The notes: generated from the letters alone by a model not told the origin. Positions 32,086-41,128 are shown, counted from the first letter of the stretch. The stretch is DNA of 64,000 bases from Aeromonas veronii (GCA_041319085.1 CP101033.1:1018501-1082500); one strand, 5' to 3'. A program made the numbers and translations.

Positions 32086-32352
32086 TCACGCCTTGGCGAG
32101 GTCATCCGGTCCAATCTGGCCGATTTCGGCGACTTTTTTGTCTGCCAACAGCCAGAGGGTGAACTTGTGCAGATCCGGGTGGTGAGCCAAGGCAACCAGG
32201 AAGGCGCCTCCGACTTCACGGTAACCCAGCTCGTAGTTTTTCAGGGTGGTAGGAGGAACTCCCAGCAAATCTGCAAACTTCGGACGGCTCAAACCGACTG
32301 CTTCACGGATCTGACGGATCTTCTTGCCAACAGTGACGATATTTGAATTCAT
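32086..32352 (-). CDS. small XRE-type HTH regulator
   Basis: This 88-residue protein has a helix-turn-helix of the Cro/CI (XRE) type at residues about 8-45 (GKKIRQIREAVGLSRPKFAD, then TTLKNYELGYREVG), with a short helical tail. Regulated genes are unknown. No toxin partner or phage gene is adjacent, so a stand-alone regulator is more likely than an antitoxin or prophage relic. It converges with oxyR and diverges from the gene at 32609. Confidence 0.75.
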   Translation of the reverse strand: MNSNIVTVGKKIRQIREAVGLSRPKFADLLGVPPTTLKNYELGYREVGGAFLVALAHHPDLHKFTLWLLADKKVAEIGQIGPDDLAKA

Positions 32353-32608
32353 AATGTTCCATACTCCGTTTGGCGGATTTACTCCGCCTTTATTTTTCGC
32401 GACGACTCGTAGTCAAGTGTATCAGTTTTGTACGGACTCGTTATGGTCGAGCCTCTATCTTATGAGCGCCTTTCGGCGACAACCCTTCTCTTCGTCGCGG
32501 ATGGTAATCGCTCAGCCGCTTCAGGTAAACAGTCTCGAAAAGAAACCTTTATTGTGGCCACTCCGATAACTCGTATAATCCGCTGGATACCCATTAAGAG
32601 GAATAAGT

Positions 32609-33205
32609 ATGGCTTTTCCCGGCATTATCTCTCGCCTGCACCCCGTTTCCTGCCCTGCAATACTGGCGCAACAGCGTCTGCAAGGTGAACAATATCGCGC
32701 CGAAGCATTCTGGCTTCCTGCCTCGATGCTCAGCCATGCCAGCGAGCTCCTGACCACACTGCCGGATAGCTGTAGTCTGTACCTTGAACAGGAGTGCTCG
32801 GACCTTGCCCTGCGCAGTCACGATGGCACCCTGCATAACAATGAACAACTCATCATGGTAAACGGTCAGACCATGGCTCTGGCGGTGACCCCGGGTGATG
32901 GTGGTCTGGTGCCCGAATCGGGCATGTGCGAGATGGCAGATTGGCTGGAGGCGGGACACCGGCATTTCATCTGTTCTGCGGCGGTTCAGCCTGTGGCGCG
33001 CGCCATCCTCAATATCTGGCCCCTTGACCCCTATCTGGCCCGACATTTTTTGATGACATTGACCCCCCTGCTGCAGAGCGCAACCCAGGCTGATTACCTC
33101 GCGGTCTTTGCCGCCAGAGCGAATCCTGCCAACCCGCATTCTGACTGGGCTCAGGCCTATATGAAACTTGAAAAGAAACTGCATAGGGCCTATTTGGATC
33201 ATTAA
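32609..33205 (+). CDS. conserved-looking hypothetical protein
   Basis: A 198-residue soluble protein with no signal peptide or membrane segment and no family motif recognised. It starts MAFPGIISRLHPVSCPAILA after an AAGAGGAATAAGT ribosome-binding region. Codon use and composition match neighbouring genes, which supports a real gene. It sits alone between the small HTH gene and ompAI; no function is assigned. Confidence 0.65.
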   Translation: MAFPGIISRLHPVSCPAILAQQRLQGEQYRAEAFWLPASMLSHASELLTTLPDSCSLYLEQECSDLALRSHDGTLHNNEQLIMVNGQTMALAVTPGDGGLVPESGMCEMADWLEAGHRHFICSAAVQPVARAILNIWPLDPYLARHFLMTLTPLLQSATQADYLAVFAARANPANPHSDWAQAYMKLEKKLHRAYLDH

Positions 33206-33379
33206 TTAATCTGGATAAATAGGCAATTAAGGGCACGACACAATTTGCCACAAGGTTCATTTGTGAGCTTGATCATGTTTTAAAATCGGCATAGAGTGCG
33301 CATCGTCATCGGAATGACATCAGTTGCCTGGCAGTCGCTCTCGCGCGCCAGCGCACTCGACACACCAGGAGAGTGTGCA

Positions 33380-33480
33380 ACCCGGTTATACCGGGTCATC
33401 TGTCAGACTCGACGCCAGCCGTACGGCGGAGCCTGCAGCTTACATAAATTACAAAGTGCGAAGCACGTAAATAACGTGCG
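33380..33480 (+). promoter_or_regulatory. ompAI 5' leader with two stem-loops
   Basis: ACCCGG-TTATA-CCGGGT (33380-33396) and GCACGT-AAATA-ACGTGC (33463-33479) are perfect short hairpins in the sequence just upstream of ompAI. In E. coli the ompA leader hairpins stabilise the mRNA; a similar role here is inference. Confidence 0.5.
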
Positions 33481-33500
33481 ATCTCAACGAGGATTTTTTT

Positions 33501-34520
33501 ATGATGAAAATGGCTCCTTCCCTGATCGCCATCGCCATGGCTGCTCTGGGTGCTACCGCTGCTCACGCTGCTGACGACATCTACTTCGGTGCCGGTGTCG
33601 GTGCTGCTCACTTCAACGGTCTGAACGATATCGCTGGCGTAACTAGCGGTACTGAAGATGCGGCTGCCGCCAACGCCTTCGCGGGTTACAACATCACCGA
33701 AAACTTCGGTACCGAACTGGGTTACCAGTACGCCGGTCGTGGCAACACCAACGGCCTGCGTTACGAAAACCAGGGGGCCACCCTGTCCGGTATCGCTCGT
33801 CTGCCAGTTGGCAACGACATCTCCCTGTTCGCTGAAGGCGGCGCCTACTGGGCTCACACCGACGGTCTGGGTGTAAGCGACACTAAAGTGTCCCCGCTGG
33901 CCGGTGCCGGTGTGACTTACAAAGTCAACGACGCGCTGGATGTGCAAGCCCGCTACCGTTACATGTGGAATGTCGCTGACCTGCACAACGATGGCATCAG
34001 CGCCAAAGCTGACCAGTACGTTGGTACTCTGGAAGCGGTATACCACCCGTTCCGTTCTTCCTACGTAGAGCCGGTCGCGGCTCCGGTCGTTGAAGACGTG
34101 CCGGCACCTGCTCCGCAAGTGGTAGAGAAGAACTTCGCCCTGAACTCAGACGTGCTGTTTGCCTTCGGCAAATCCACCCTGAAGCAGGACGGCGTGGCCG
34201 CCCTGAACGGTCTGTATCAGCAAATCGTTGAATTCCAGCCGAAAGATGGCAACGCTGTTGTTGTTGGTTACACCGACCGTATCGGTTCTGACGTTCACAA
34301 CCAGAAGCTGTCTGAAGCCCGTGCTCGTACCGTTGCTAACTTCCTGGTGAGCAAAGGTATGGCGGCCAGCAAAGTCGCTATCGAAGGTCGTGGCGAAGCC
34401 AACCCGGTTACCGGCACCAAATGCAACAGCGTGAAAGCTAAAGCTAAACTGATCACCTGCCTGGCTCCGGATCGTCGCGTAGAAGTTCGCGTATCTGGCG
34501 TACAAGAAGCTCAGCAATAA
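33501..34520 (+). CDS. ompAI: outer membrane protein OmpA, first tandem copy (OmpAI)
   Basis: Two-domain porin and peptidoglycan anchor, 339 residues. The signal peptide ends in ATAAHA before ADDIYFGAGVG. An eight-stranded barrel covers residues 23-195. A Pro/Ala/Val hinge (VEPVAAPVVEDVPAPAPQVV) leads to the OmpA-like domain with SDVLFAFGKSTLK and GYTDRIGSDVHNQKLSEARA, the peptidoglycan-binding core. Two cysteines (KCNSV, ITCLAP) may form a disulfide. ATG 33504 is an alternative start. Homology with the next gene is extensive, showing tandem duplication. Confidence 0.95.
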   Translation: MMKMAPSLIAIAMAALGATAAHAADDIYFGAGVGAAHFNGLNDIAGVTSGTEDAAAANAFAGYNITENFGTELGYQYAGRGNTNGLRYENQGATLSGIARLPVGNDISLFAEGGAYWAHTDGLGVSDTKVSPLAGAGVTYKVNDALDVQARYRYMWNVADLHNDGISAKADQYVGTLEAVYHPFRSSYVEPVAAPVVEDVPAPAPQVVEKNFALNSDVLFAFGKSTLKQDGVAALNGLYQQIVEFQPKDGNAVVVGYTDRIGSDVHNQKLSEARARTVANFLVSKGMAASKVAIEGRGEANPVTGTKCNSVKAKAKLITCLAPDRRVEVRVSGVQEAQQ

Positions 34521-34541
34521 TCTGACCTCGTTCAGATTGTG

Positions 34542-34576
34542 CGAAAAAAAGGGATGCTGCGGCATCCCTTTTTGTT
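34542..34576 (+). terminator. ompAI terminator
   Basis: AAAGGGATGC and GCATCCCTTT arms around a TGCG loop, followed by TTGTTT. Confidence 0.9.
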
Positions 34577-34828
34577 TCTCTGATTTTCGTTTGCATCCCT
34601 CAATCATCCCTCCTTACCCTTGTCTGATCCGTCGTGAAAGCATAAAGTAGTTGCGTCTGTAAGGTATTGGATAAGCACTAAAAAGCGCTTATTGTCCGGT
34701 CTGTTGTCCATGACGCCAAGGCATCATGAGAGTCCAAAGCCTTCGCTATCCACTTTGCTGGCGATGTTCTCGCAGCAATAAGAACAAGTGCATTGCCCGA
34801 CCTGGGCTAATACAACGAGGATAAACCG

Positions 34829-35830
34829 ATGAAACTTAAAATGGCTCCTACCCTGATTGCACTGGCACTGGCTGCCGCAGGTACCACGGCTCAGGCTGCC
34901 GATGACTGGTATACCGGTGTTGGTGCAGGTTGGGCATATGCTCATAACCTTGACGATGTACAAGGTCTGGATACAGACAAAGACGCCACCGCACTGAGCC
35001 TGTTCGGCGGTTACAACTTCAACGACTATTATGCAGCGGAACTGGGCTACCTCTACGCCGGTAAAGCGGGCGTTGACGGTGTCGACTTCAAGACCCAGGG
35101 GGCAACACTGTCCGGTATTGCCCGTCTGCCGCTAGGCGATATCTTCTCGGTGTTTGCTGAGGGTGGTGCCTACTTCAATCACGTCAACGGCAATGGCAAT
35201 AGCGACAACGGCACAGCGCCGCTGGCTGGCCTCGGCCTGACTGCCAAGGTCTCCGACCTTATCGATCTGCAAGCCCGCTACCGCTATCTGTGGAATCTGG
35301 GTGACGAGCAGAAAACCTGGCAGAGCGACATGAGCGTCGCGACCCTGGAGCTGGTGATGCACCCGAACCGCACCTCCTATGTGCCCCCGGTTGCAGCTCC
35401 CGCACCTGAGCCGGTTCCCGAGCCGGTACTGGTCGACAAGAACTTCGCCCTGAGCTCTGACGTGCTGTTTGCCTTTGGCAAATCCACCCTCAAGCCAGAG
35501 GGTGCCGCAGCGCTCAACACGCTGTATCAGCAGATCGTTGACGTTCAGCCGAAAGATGGCAGTGCCGTGGTTGTCGGTTACACCGACCGTATCGGTTCTG
35601 ACGCTCACAACCAGAAACTCTCTGAAGCGCGCGCCCGTACTGTGGCCGACTTCCTGATTGGCAAAGGTCTGCCGGCTGGCAAGGTTGCCATCGAAGGTCG
35701 CGGTGAAGCCAATCCGGTCACCGGTACCCAGTGCAACAGCGTCAAGGGCAAGGCTCAGCTGATCTCCTGCCTGGCGCCGGATCGCCGTGTGGAAGTTCGC
35801 GTCACCGGCGTACAGGAAGTCAAACAGTAA
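34829..35830 (+). CDS. ompAII: outer membrane protein OmpA, second tandem copy (OmpAII)
   Basis: 333 residues, with signal peptide MKLKMAPTLIALALAAAGTT cleaved after AQA, then barrel, hinge APAPEPVPEPV, and OmpA-like domain (GYTDRIGSDAHNQKLSEARA). The C-terminal domains of the two copies are nearly identical, whereas the barrels and surface loops differ more, as expected for duplicated porins under phage or antibody selection. About 300 bases separate the genes, and the terminator after the first copy implies separate promoters. Tandem ompA genes are known in aeromonads. Confidence 0.95.
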   Translation: MKLKMAPTLIALALAAAGTTAQAADDWYTGVGAGWAYAHNLDDVQGLDTDKDATALSLFGGYNFNDYYAAELGYLYAGKAGVDGVDFKTQGATLSGIARLPLGDIFSVFAEGGAYFNHVNGNGNSDNGTAPLAGLGLTAKVSDLIDLQARYRYLWNLGDEQKTWQSDMSVATLELVMHPNRTSYVPPVAAPAPEPVPEPVLVDKNFALSSDVLFAFGKSTLKPEGAAALNTLYQQIVDVQPKDGSAVVVGYTDRIGSDAHNQKLSEARARTVADFLIGKGLPAGKVAIEGRGEANPVTGTQCNSVKGKAQLISCLAPDRRVEVRVTGVQEVKQ

Positions 35831-35844
35831 TCCTGTAGTCCGAT

Positions 35845-35914
35845 TTGAAAGGAGGCCACGAGGCCTCCTCAGCTTGCTGAAGAACCTCCTCTGTTCCAAA
35901 GAGGGGGTTCTTTA
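35845..35914 (+). terminator. tandem terminators after ompAII
   Basis: First hairpin GGAGGCC-ACG-AGGCCTCC at 35849-35867, second GAACCTCCTC...GAGGGGGTTC followed by TTTATTT at 35880-35914. Confidence 0.75.
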
Positions 35915-36440
35915 TTTGGCTCTGGGCCATGGGGCCATTCACTGGCTGGAAATCCTGCATATTTGCCATCTTCGCCATCTCATGTCCTGACACCTTGCCG
36001 CTCGTACTCCCTGCATCTGCACCTTCAGCCTGCCAGGCTGTTGGCATCTGGAAGAAACTGGCGTGCTGACGCTGTGTCGGTCCATCCTGAAGCAACATCT
36101 GTTTGAAGGCTCCCTAGGCAACCTCAGTCACCGGCTGGCTGATGCGCTGATGGGCAATGCGCTCAAGTTCGGCTGGCGCGAGGCGTTGATCGAGATAGTG
36201 GTAGCTGTGGATAATCGTCATGGCTTCGGGCGTGGCGGTTTTGTTTGGCGATAAAATAAGTTCACAAACGAATCCCATTTCATGTCTATTTCACTTGGTT
36301 GCCGCTAAAGAGCCTGTTCATGATGCGAGCCCCGGGTCCTGATGAGATGGCGCCACACGGAACGTCAGCGTATGATATGTATCTAATTTTACACCGTTCA
36401 CGAGTTGATGCGGTGCCCACCACTTGTTTGGTAGAGAACT
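35915..36440. other. gene-poor stretch before the pilin gene
   Basis: About 520 bases without a firm gene. A minus-strand frame at 36114-36278 could encode a 54-residue protein (listed separately). No repeats or RNA genes were recognised. Confidence 0.5.
36114..36278 (-). CDS. possible small protein of 54 residues
   Basis: The frame begins with MGFVCELILS and continues through MTIIHSYHYLDQRLAPAELE to a TAG stop. The ordered helix-like second half and normal codon use make it plausible, or it may be a fragment of a larger lost gene. No family was recognised. Confidence 0.25.
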   Translation of the reverse strand: MGFVCELILSPNKTATPEAMTIIHSYHYLDQRLAPAELERIAHQRISQPVTEVA

Positions 36441-36935
36441 ATGAAACATCAATCCGGTTTTACCCTGATCGAGCTGGTTATTGTGATCGTGATACTCGGT
36501 ATTTTGGCCATTACCGCCGCACCGAAGTTTCTGAATATGCAAGACGATGCCCGCGAGAGCACCTTGAAGGGCGTTCAGGCGGCCGTAAGCAGTGCGGCCG
36601 AGATGGTGCATGCCAAAGCCGTGATATCGGGGGTGGAGACCGCCAGTGCCGCAACGATAACCTTGGGTAGTGGTAAGACTGTTCGTACCGTTTATGGGTA
36701 CCCCAATGGTCAGGATCTGATGGAAGTTATTGATATTTCAGCTAGTAGCGATGCCACATCGACTACCACCGATTTTATTTACGCCTCTCTGGATACGGCT
36801 CCCAATACCATCGGTATCTGGCCCAAAGGGCGCTATGCCTCGGCATCTGACCATACGGTTGTCTGTAATGTCACTTATATCGATGCCGTAACGTCCGGTG
36901 CCGCCCCTACGATTTTATTCTTTCCTGGCTGCTGA
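36441..36935 (+). CDS. orphan type IV pilin, MshA-like
   Basis: 164-residue prepilin with a short leader MKHQSG cleaved before FTLIELVIVIVILGILAITA, which has Glu at mature position 5, then the pilin helix and a globular C-terminal part. The disulfide-capable pair (VVCNV, FFPGC) brackets the C-terminal loop as in many type IV pilins. The layout resembles MSHA major pilins, but no pilus assembly genes are nearby, so it probably relies on a machine encoded elsewhere. Confidence 0.85.
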   Translation: MKHQSGFTLIELVIVIVILGILAITAAPKFLNMQDDARESTLKGVQAAVSSAAEMVHAKAVISGVETASAATITLGSGKTVRTVYGYPNGQDLMEVIDISASSDATSTTTDFIYASLDTAPNTIGIWPKGRYASASDHTVVCNVTYIDAVTSGAAPTILFFPGC

Positions 36936-36946
36936 TATGCAGCTAC

Positions 36947-36976
36947 CCAATGCCTGCGCTGTGGCAGGCATTGGCT
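36947..36976 (+). terminator. pilin gene terminator
   Basis: CAATGCCTGC and GCAGGCATTG arms around GCTGTG, 15 bases after the stop. The following U-tract is weak. Confidence 0.6.
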
Positions 36977-37334
36977 ATATCCACGTTCGGCCTCACTGCG
37001 CCAGATCCATCCCACGGTAATCTACGGTGGGACTCCACCTTTATGTGCAGAATGACGAGACCTCTTGGACAGCCACCTTTTTGGGTAGAGTCCACGGAGG
37101 TGATGTAAATTCGGTGGGATGGTGATCGCTATCAGCTTATTCGGTAAGGCAATGTTGTGGATGTCCCCATTATGTTTCCGGAAAGGAGGGCAACGAGTCC
37201 AGATTGAACCGGAATTGGTGTGCATGATCGGTCGGAATATGCAGCGATAACGGCAGGCTGGATCTGCGGGGGAAATCCTGCAATGGTGCGGGCAGTTATC
37301 CGTTTGTCCCGTTATCGAGTGAAAAGGAGTTGAG
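36977..37334. other. intergenic region upstream of the oxidoreductase gene
   Basis: About 360 bases. A short palindrome GGTGG-GACT-CCACC lies near 37027-37041. A minus-strand frame through the region has no recognisable family and is not annotated. Confidence 0.4.
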
Positions 37335-38249
37335 ATGCGCATTGCCATGATTGGTCTGGGGGATATCGCCCGGAAAGCCTATCTGCCGCTGCTGGCGAGC
37401 GATGAGCGGGTCACCCCGCTGCTCTGCACCCGGAGTCCATCGGTGCTGGAGAAGCTGGCCCGCCAATATCGGGTCGCCGAGTGCTTTACCGACGTGGCGG
37501 CCCTGCTGGCCAGCCGCCCCGATGCCGTGATGATCCACGCAGCTACCGCAGTGCATCGCGAGCTGGCCGAGCAGTCCCTGCGCGCAGGGATCCCCACCTT
37601 TGTCGACAAGCCCCTGTGCGACAATCTGGCCGAGGCCGAGGCGCTGGCCAATCTCGCCGTGGTGCAAAATTGCGCCCTCTTTACCGGTTTTAATCGCCGT
37701 TATCTGCCCGCCATGGATGCCGCCCGCGCCCAGCCGCTCACCGATCTTAACTGGCAAAAGCATCGCTTTGCCTTGCCGGGCAAGGCGCGGGATTTTATGT
37801 TCGACGACTTTATCCATGTGCTCGACAGCCTCTGCTTCTATGGCGGCGTGCCGGATGGCGACTTTCATGCGGTATTGCGCCCCTGTGCGCAGGACACCAG
37901 TCTGTTGGCCGGAGTAAGCGTCAGCTGGCAACGCGGCGATCGCGCCATCAGTGGCAGCATGAACCGCAGCGCCGGGATCACCGAGGAGCGTATCGATGCC
38001 TACGGCGACAACCTCTCCCTGCACCTTGAGAACTGCACCCGCGGCATCATCGCCCGCGACAAGCAGGCCCAGACGCTGGCCCCCAACGACTGGCAGCCGG
38101 TGCTGGCCCAGCGCGGCTTTGCCGCCATGCTGGAGCACTGGTATCAGCAGATTGCAATCGGCAAGGCTGATAGCGAGTTGATCGCCTCCTACCTGCACGG
38201 CCACCGGTTGGCAGAGCAGCTGGTGGCGCTGGCTGACCAGCGGAGTTAA
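37335..38249 (+). CDS. Gfo/Idh/MocA-family oxidoreductase
   Basis: NAD(P)-dependent oxidoreductase of 304 residues. The Rossmann motif IGLGDIARKAYLPLL is at the N-terminus, and the EKP-like motif appears as FVDKPLCDNLAEAEAL, giving the catalytic lysine. Gene size and the N-terminal sequence resemble the YceM/MviM group. The substrate is unknown. A GGAG element lies just before the ATG at 37335. Confidence 0.85.
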   Translation: MRIAMIGLGDIARKAYLPLLASDERVTPLLCTRSPSVLEKLARQYRVAECFTDVAALLASRPDAVMIHAATAVHRELAEQSLRAGIPTFVDKPLCDNLAEAEALANLAVVQNCALFTGFNRRYLPAMDAARAQPLTDLNWQKHRFALPGKARDFMFDDFIHVLDSLCFYGGVPDGDFHAVLRPCAQDTSLLAGVSVSWQRGDRAISGSMNRSAGITEERIDAYGDNLSLHLENCTRGIIARDKQAQTLAPNDWQPVLAQRGFAAMLEHWYQQIAIGKADSELIASYLHGHRLAEQLVALADQRS

Positions 38250-38306
38250 GGCTGGCCGAGTCAGTGCGAGGGATATGAATGGACGGTGCGCGAAGATAGC
38301 GCACCA

Positions 38307-38342
38307 AACACAACGGGGGCCGCAGTTGCGGCCCCCGTTGTT
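38307..38342. terminator. bidirectional terminator, oxidoreductase/tusE
   Basis: CAACGGGGGCCGC pairs perfectly with GCGGCCCCCGTTG around AGTT between converging genes. Confidence 0.8.
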
Positions 38343-38348
38343 ATGGGA

Positions 38349-38699
38349 TCAGATGCACTTCACCGGCTTGGGCAGGCCGCCAATCTTGGTCGCCTGCTTG
38401 GCGGGCCCTTCCGGGAACAGCTTGTAGAGGTAGCGGCTGTTGCCCTTCTCGGGGCCGTACTGCTTCTCCATCGCCTTGACCAGCGCGCGGATGGCGGGGG
38501 AGGTGTTGAACTCCAGATAGAAGGCGCGCACGAAACGCACCACTTCCCAGTGCGGCTCCTCCAGCTCGATCCCCTCCTGCGCCGCTAGCATCAGCGCCAG
38601 CTCCTCGCTCCAGTCGTTGCTGTTGAGCAGGTAGCCCTTGGCATCGGTCTTTATGAGTTGGCCGTTGAATTCCAGCTGATGTTGTTCGGACGCAGACAT
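38349..38699 (-). CDS. tusE: sulfurtransferase TusE
   Basis: DsrC-family sulfur carrier that accepts sulfur from TusBCD and passes it to MnmA for 2-thiouridine formation in tRNA. The 116-residue protein has the core [35 protein letters not shown] and the essential cysteine in the C-terminal PKPVKCI tail. Together with yccA it forms part of the E. coli-like tusE-yccA neighbourhood, here interrupted by yccS and an IS element. Confidence 0.93.
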   Translation of the reverse strand: MSASEQHQLEFNGQLIKTDAKGYLLNSNDWSEELALMLAAQEGIELEEPHWEVVRFVRAFYLEFNTSPAIRALVKAMEKQYGPEKGNSRYLYKLFPEGPAKQATKIGGLPKPVKCI

Positions 38700-38723
38700 G
38701 AGGGCTCCTCGCTAATGGGGCTA

Positions 38724-40889
38724 TCAGGATTGGGCGGGCATGGTAGCGCCTTGATCCCCGGTGAGCAACCGGCTCTCGTTGGCCAGATGGAGTAACTCAT
38801 CCGCCAGCTCGCTGATCAGGTTGAGCTGCTGGGTCAGCATCAGCTGCTCCTCGCTGCACTCGTTATCGCCATCCGTGGTGAGCAGCAGGTTCTTGCTGCC
38901 GATGGAGCTGGAGGGGGTGCCTGCCAGATGACCGGCGGCCTGCTCCAGGGTGTGGCAGATGTGGTGGCGCATCTCATCCAGCCCGTTGATGGCCTCCAGC
39001 TTGTCGCGATGGGCCCCCAGCGCCGAGATGTAGGAGAGCAGGGCGTGGTTGCGCCAGGTGAGGGTAAAGCAGAGATCGAGGAAGCGGCGGCGCTTTTGCG
39101 GCTCCACCAGCATGCTCTGCCAGGCGGTGGCCAGCTCGCTGTCCGCCAGATGGGCGCTCTTGCGCGCCACCCGATAGTCGATGGACTCGTCCCGCTGCTG
39201 CTTGAGGCTTGCCAGCACCGCCGAGAGATAGCGGGCGTTGGCCGACAGCGAATTGGCGATCAGGGTCGGCAGCCGCTTGTACTGCCAGTCCGGCCACAGC
39301 CAGGCCACCAACCCGTAAGAGATCAGGCAGCCGAGCAGGGTATCGAGCAGCCGCGGCCCCAGAATGGCAAAGCCGATGCCATCGAGCAGGTTGAACGCCA
39401 TCAGCACGTAGAGGGTGATAAAGCAGACCGCGGCGCTGTAGTTGTTGCGCACCTGGGTGAAGAACAGGAAGGCGGCGAGCCCCATCACCACCAGCTGGAC
39501 GTGCAGCTCGGGGAACAGCCAGAGCACCGGGAGTCCCACCAGGATCCCGATAAAGGTGCCGAGCATCCGCTGCACCAGTCGGCGCCGGGTGGCGCTGTAG
39601 CTGGGCTGGCAGACAAACAGCACGGTCAGCAAAATCCAGTAGCCCTTTTCGATATCAAAGGCTTGCAGTATGCCGTAGCCGATCACCAGCCCCAATGAGA
39701 GGCGCAGTGCGTGGCGAAACACCATGGAGTGCAAGGTGAGGTGCTGCTTGAGCTGGGCCAGCAGCGGCAGGCGGGGCGGGCGCGCCAGCGCGGGCAGCTC
39801 CTGCTGCGGCTGTTCGGGGTTTTGCAGCACTTCGGCGCTGCCCAGCAGCTGGTTGATGCTGGCCAGATTGCGGCGCAGGAACTTCATCGGCGTCAGCAGG
39901 GTTTTCGGGTAGTGCTGCTTGAGATGGGTGAACTCCAGCTGATCGCCGAGGGCCTCCAGCGTCCAGTGGATGCGCTTGTTATGGGCGTAGGGCTTGTGCA
40001 CCAGAATGGCGTAACCGAGCCGCTGGCACGCCTCGGAGAGTTGCAGGAACAGCTCCTGAAACCCTTCCAGTACGATGCCCTGCTTGAGCTCCGCTTCCAG
40101 TCGGCTGTAGGGGTAGTGGCTGGAGGTGGCGCGTTCGTGAATTTCCAGCGCCAGCAGGTAGAGGCGTAGCAGGCTGGCAAGTTCGGGGCTCGCCGGATGG
40201 CGGCGGCTAAGGCGGGCGTTGAGGGCCGATTTGGTGAGGGTCAGCGCACTCACCAGATTGATGTTGAGCTGGGCCAGATTGTGGCGAATGGCCTGGGCGC
40301 CGTGCTCGTCCGCCGGGAAGAAGCGGGATTTTTCCAGCAGGTAGCGGCCAAGGGCGAAGTAGCCCTGGGCCAGCTGCTCGTGCAGGGTCTTGTAGGGCAG
40401 CAGCCAGAGCCAGATGAAAGAGACCAGCCCGTACCAGAGGGCGCCAGCGCCGAGGGCCAGCGGCTGGTAGAAGAGATCCGGCGACTTGGCGGCCCCCAGC
40501 ATGGTGTAGATGGCGATCAGCAGCGAGCCGAAGCTGATGGTGGCGTAGCGGGCGCCGAGCGCCCCTACCATCACGAAGATAAGGGTGGAGCTGGCCAGCC
40601 CAATGGCAAACAGCCAGGGGGTGGGGTAGAGATACTGCACACACAGGGACGCAAACATGAAGCAAATCAGCGTCATGGCGAGGTTCTTGAGGCGTCCCCA
40701 CAGGCTGTCGTCGGTTTCGGCGATGGCGCCCGCCACGACCCCGAGAGAGAGCAGCACGGTGAGCTGGATATTGCCGGTGGCCAGGGTGAAGGCTAGCAGA
40801 CCGAGAATGGCCAGCAGTACCTTGAGAGCGAAGTAGATGTGACTATCGGCCAGCAGTCGGCGTAACAAACCGGAGAAGTCCATGGGCAT
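38724..40889 (-). CDS. yccS: YccS-family (FUSC) inner-membrane protein
   Basis: Large inner-membrane protein with an N-terminal block of hydrophobic helices, a long cytoplasmic middle and a second helical block (SLGLVIGYGILQAFDIEKGY, then VCQPSYSATRRRLVQRMLGT). The FUSC/aromatic-acid exporter-like layout and about 720 residues match YccS; the function is uncertain and an efflux role is inferred from the family. The start MPMDFSGLLRRLLADSHIYF is preferred (ATG 40889, alternatively 40883). Directly upstream lies a degenerate copy of this start region. Confidence 0.85.
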   Translation of the reverse strand: MPMDFSGLLRRLLADSHIYFALKVLLAILGLLAFTLATGNIQLTVLLSLGVVAGAIAETDDSLWGRLKNLAMTLICFMFASLCVQYLYPTPWLFAIGLASSTLIFVMVGALGARYATISFGSLLIAIYTMLGAAKSPDLFYQPLALGAGALWYGLVSFIWLWLLPYKTLHEQLAQGYFALGRYLLEKSRFFPADEHGAQAIRHNLAQLNINLVSALTLTKSALNARLSRRHPASPELASLLRLYLLALEIHERATSSHYPYSRLEAELKQGIVLEGFQELFLQLSEACQRLGYAILVHKPYAHNKRIHWTLEALGDQLEFTHLKQHYPKTLLTPMKFLRRNLASINQLLGSAEVLQNPEQPQQELPALARPPRLPLLAQLKQHLTLHSMVFRHALRLSLGLVIGYGILQAFDIEKGYWILLTVLFVCQPSYSATRRRLVQRMLGTFIGILVGLPVLWLFPELHVQLVVMGLAAFLFFTQVRNNYSAAVCFITLYVLMAFNLLDGIGFAILGPRLLDTLLGCLISYGLVAWLWPDWQYKRLPTLIANSLSANARYLSAVLASLKQQRDESIDYRVARKSAHLADSELATAWQSMLVEPQKRRRFLDLCFTLTWRNHALLSYISALGAHRDKLEAINGLDEMRHHICHTLEQAAGHLAGTPSSSIGSKNLLLTTDGDNECSEEQLMLTQQLNLISELADELLHLANESRLLTGDQGATMPAQS

Positions 40890-40890
40890 G

Positions 40891-40974
40891 CTAGGCACCA
40901 CCCTTGAGCGAAGCAAAATCGATGTGACTATCAGTCAGCAGTCGGCGTAACAAACCAGAGACGTCCATCGGCAT
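40891..40974 (-). other. mini-ORF duplicating the yccS 5' end
   Basis: 27 codons from MPMDVSGLLRRLLTDSHIDF to GGA and a TAG stop that ends one base before the yccS ATG (TAGCATG). The first 20 codons match the true yccS start with four substitutions, and the sequence ahead of the ATG, including the AAGGGT ribosome-binding region, is copied too. It is a tandem duplication of about 80 bp; whether it is translated is unknown. Confidence 0.55.
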
Positions 40975-41027
40975 GAGACAGGTGAAACCCTTGATCGAAA
41001 CGAGAGCGAGATAGTAGCCCACCAAGC

Positions 41028-41063
41028 GCGAAGTGGCCCTGATTTGGATCAGGGCCACTTCGC
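41028..41063. other. perfect 16-bp inverted repeat
   Basis: GCGAAGTGGCCCTGAT and ATCAGGGCCACTTCGC around a TTGG loop form a very stable hairpin upstream of yccS. Neither side carries a U-tract, so an operator, cruciform or RNA-processing role is as likely as termination. Confidence 0.7.
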
Positions 41064-41117
41064 TTCATATCCTTGATTTACAAATTATCCTGACAAAAAA
41101 CAGCGCCAATAAAAACC

Positions 41118-41128
41118 CCGCCGAAGCG
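41118..41128 (+). repeat. IS4-element target duplication, left copy
   Basis: CCGCCGAAGCG at the left IS boundary, repeated exactly at 42559-42569 on the right; the 11 bp length suits the IS4 group. Confidence 0.85.

Noticed and set aside
32086..32352. Prophage or toxin-antitoxin module
   Set aside because: Only a single small HTH gene is present; no integrase, toxin or phage gene was found around it.
37022..37348. A 108-codon minus-strand frame before the oxidoreductase gene
   Set aside because: No recognised family or ribosome-binding site, and it overlaps the 5' region of the plus-strand gene.
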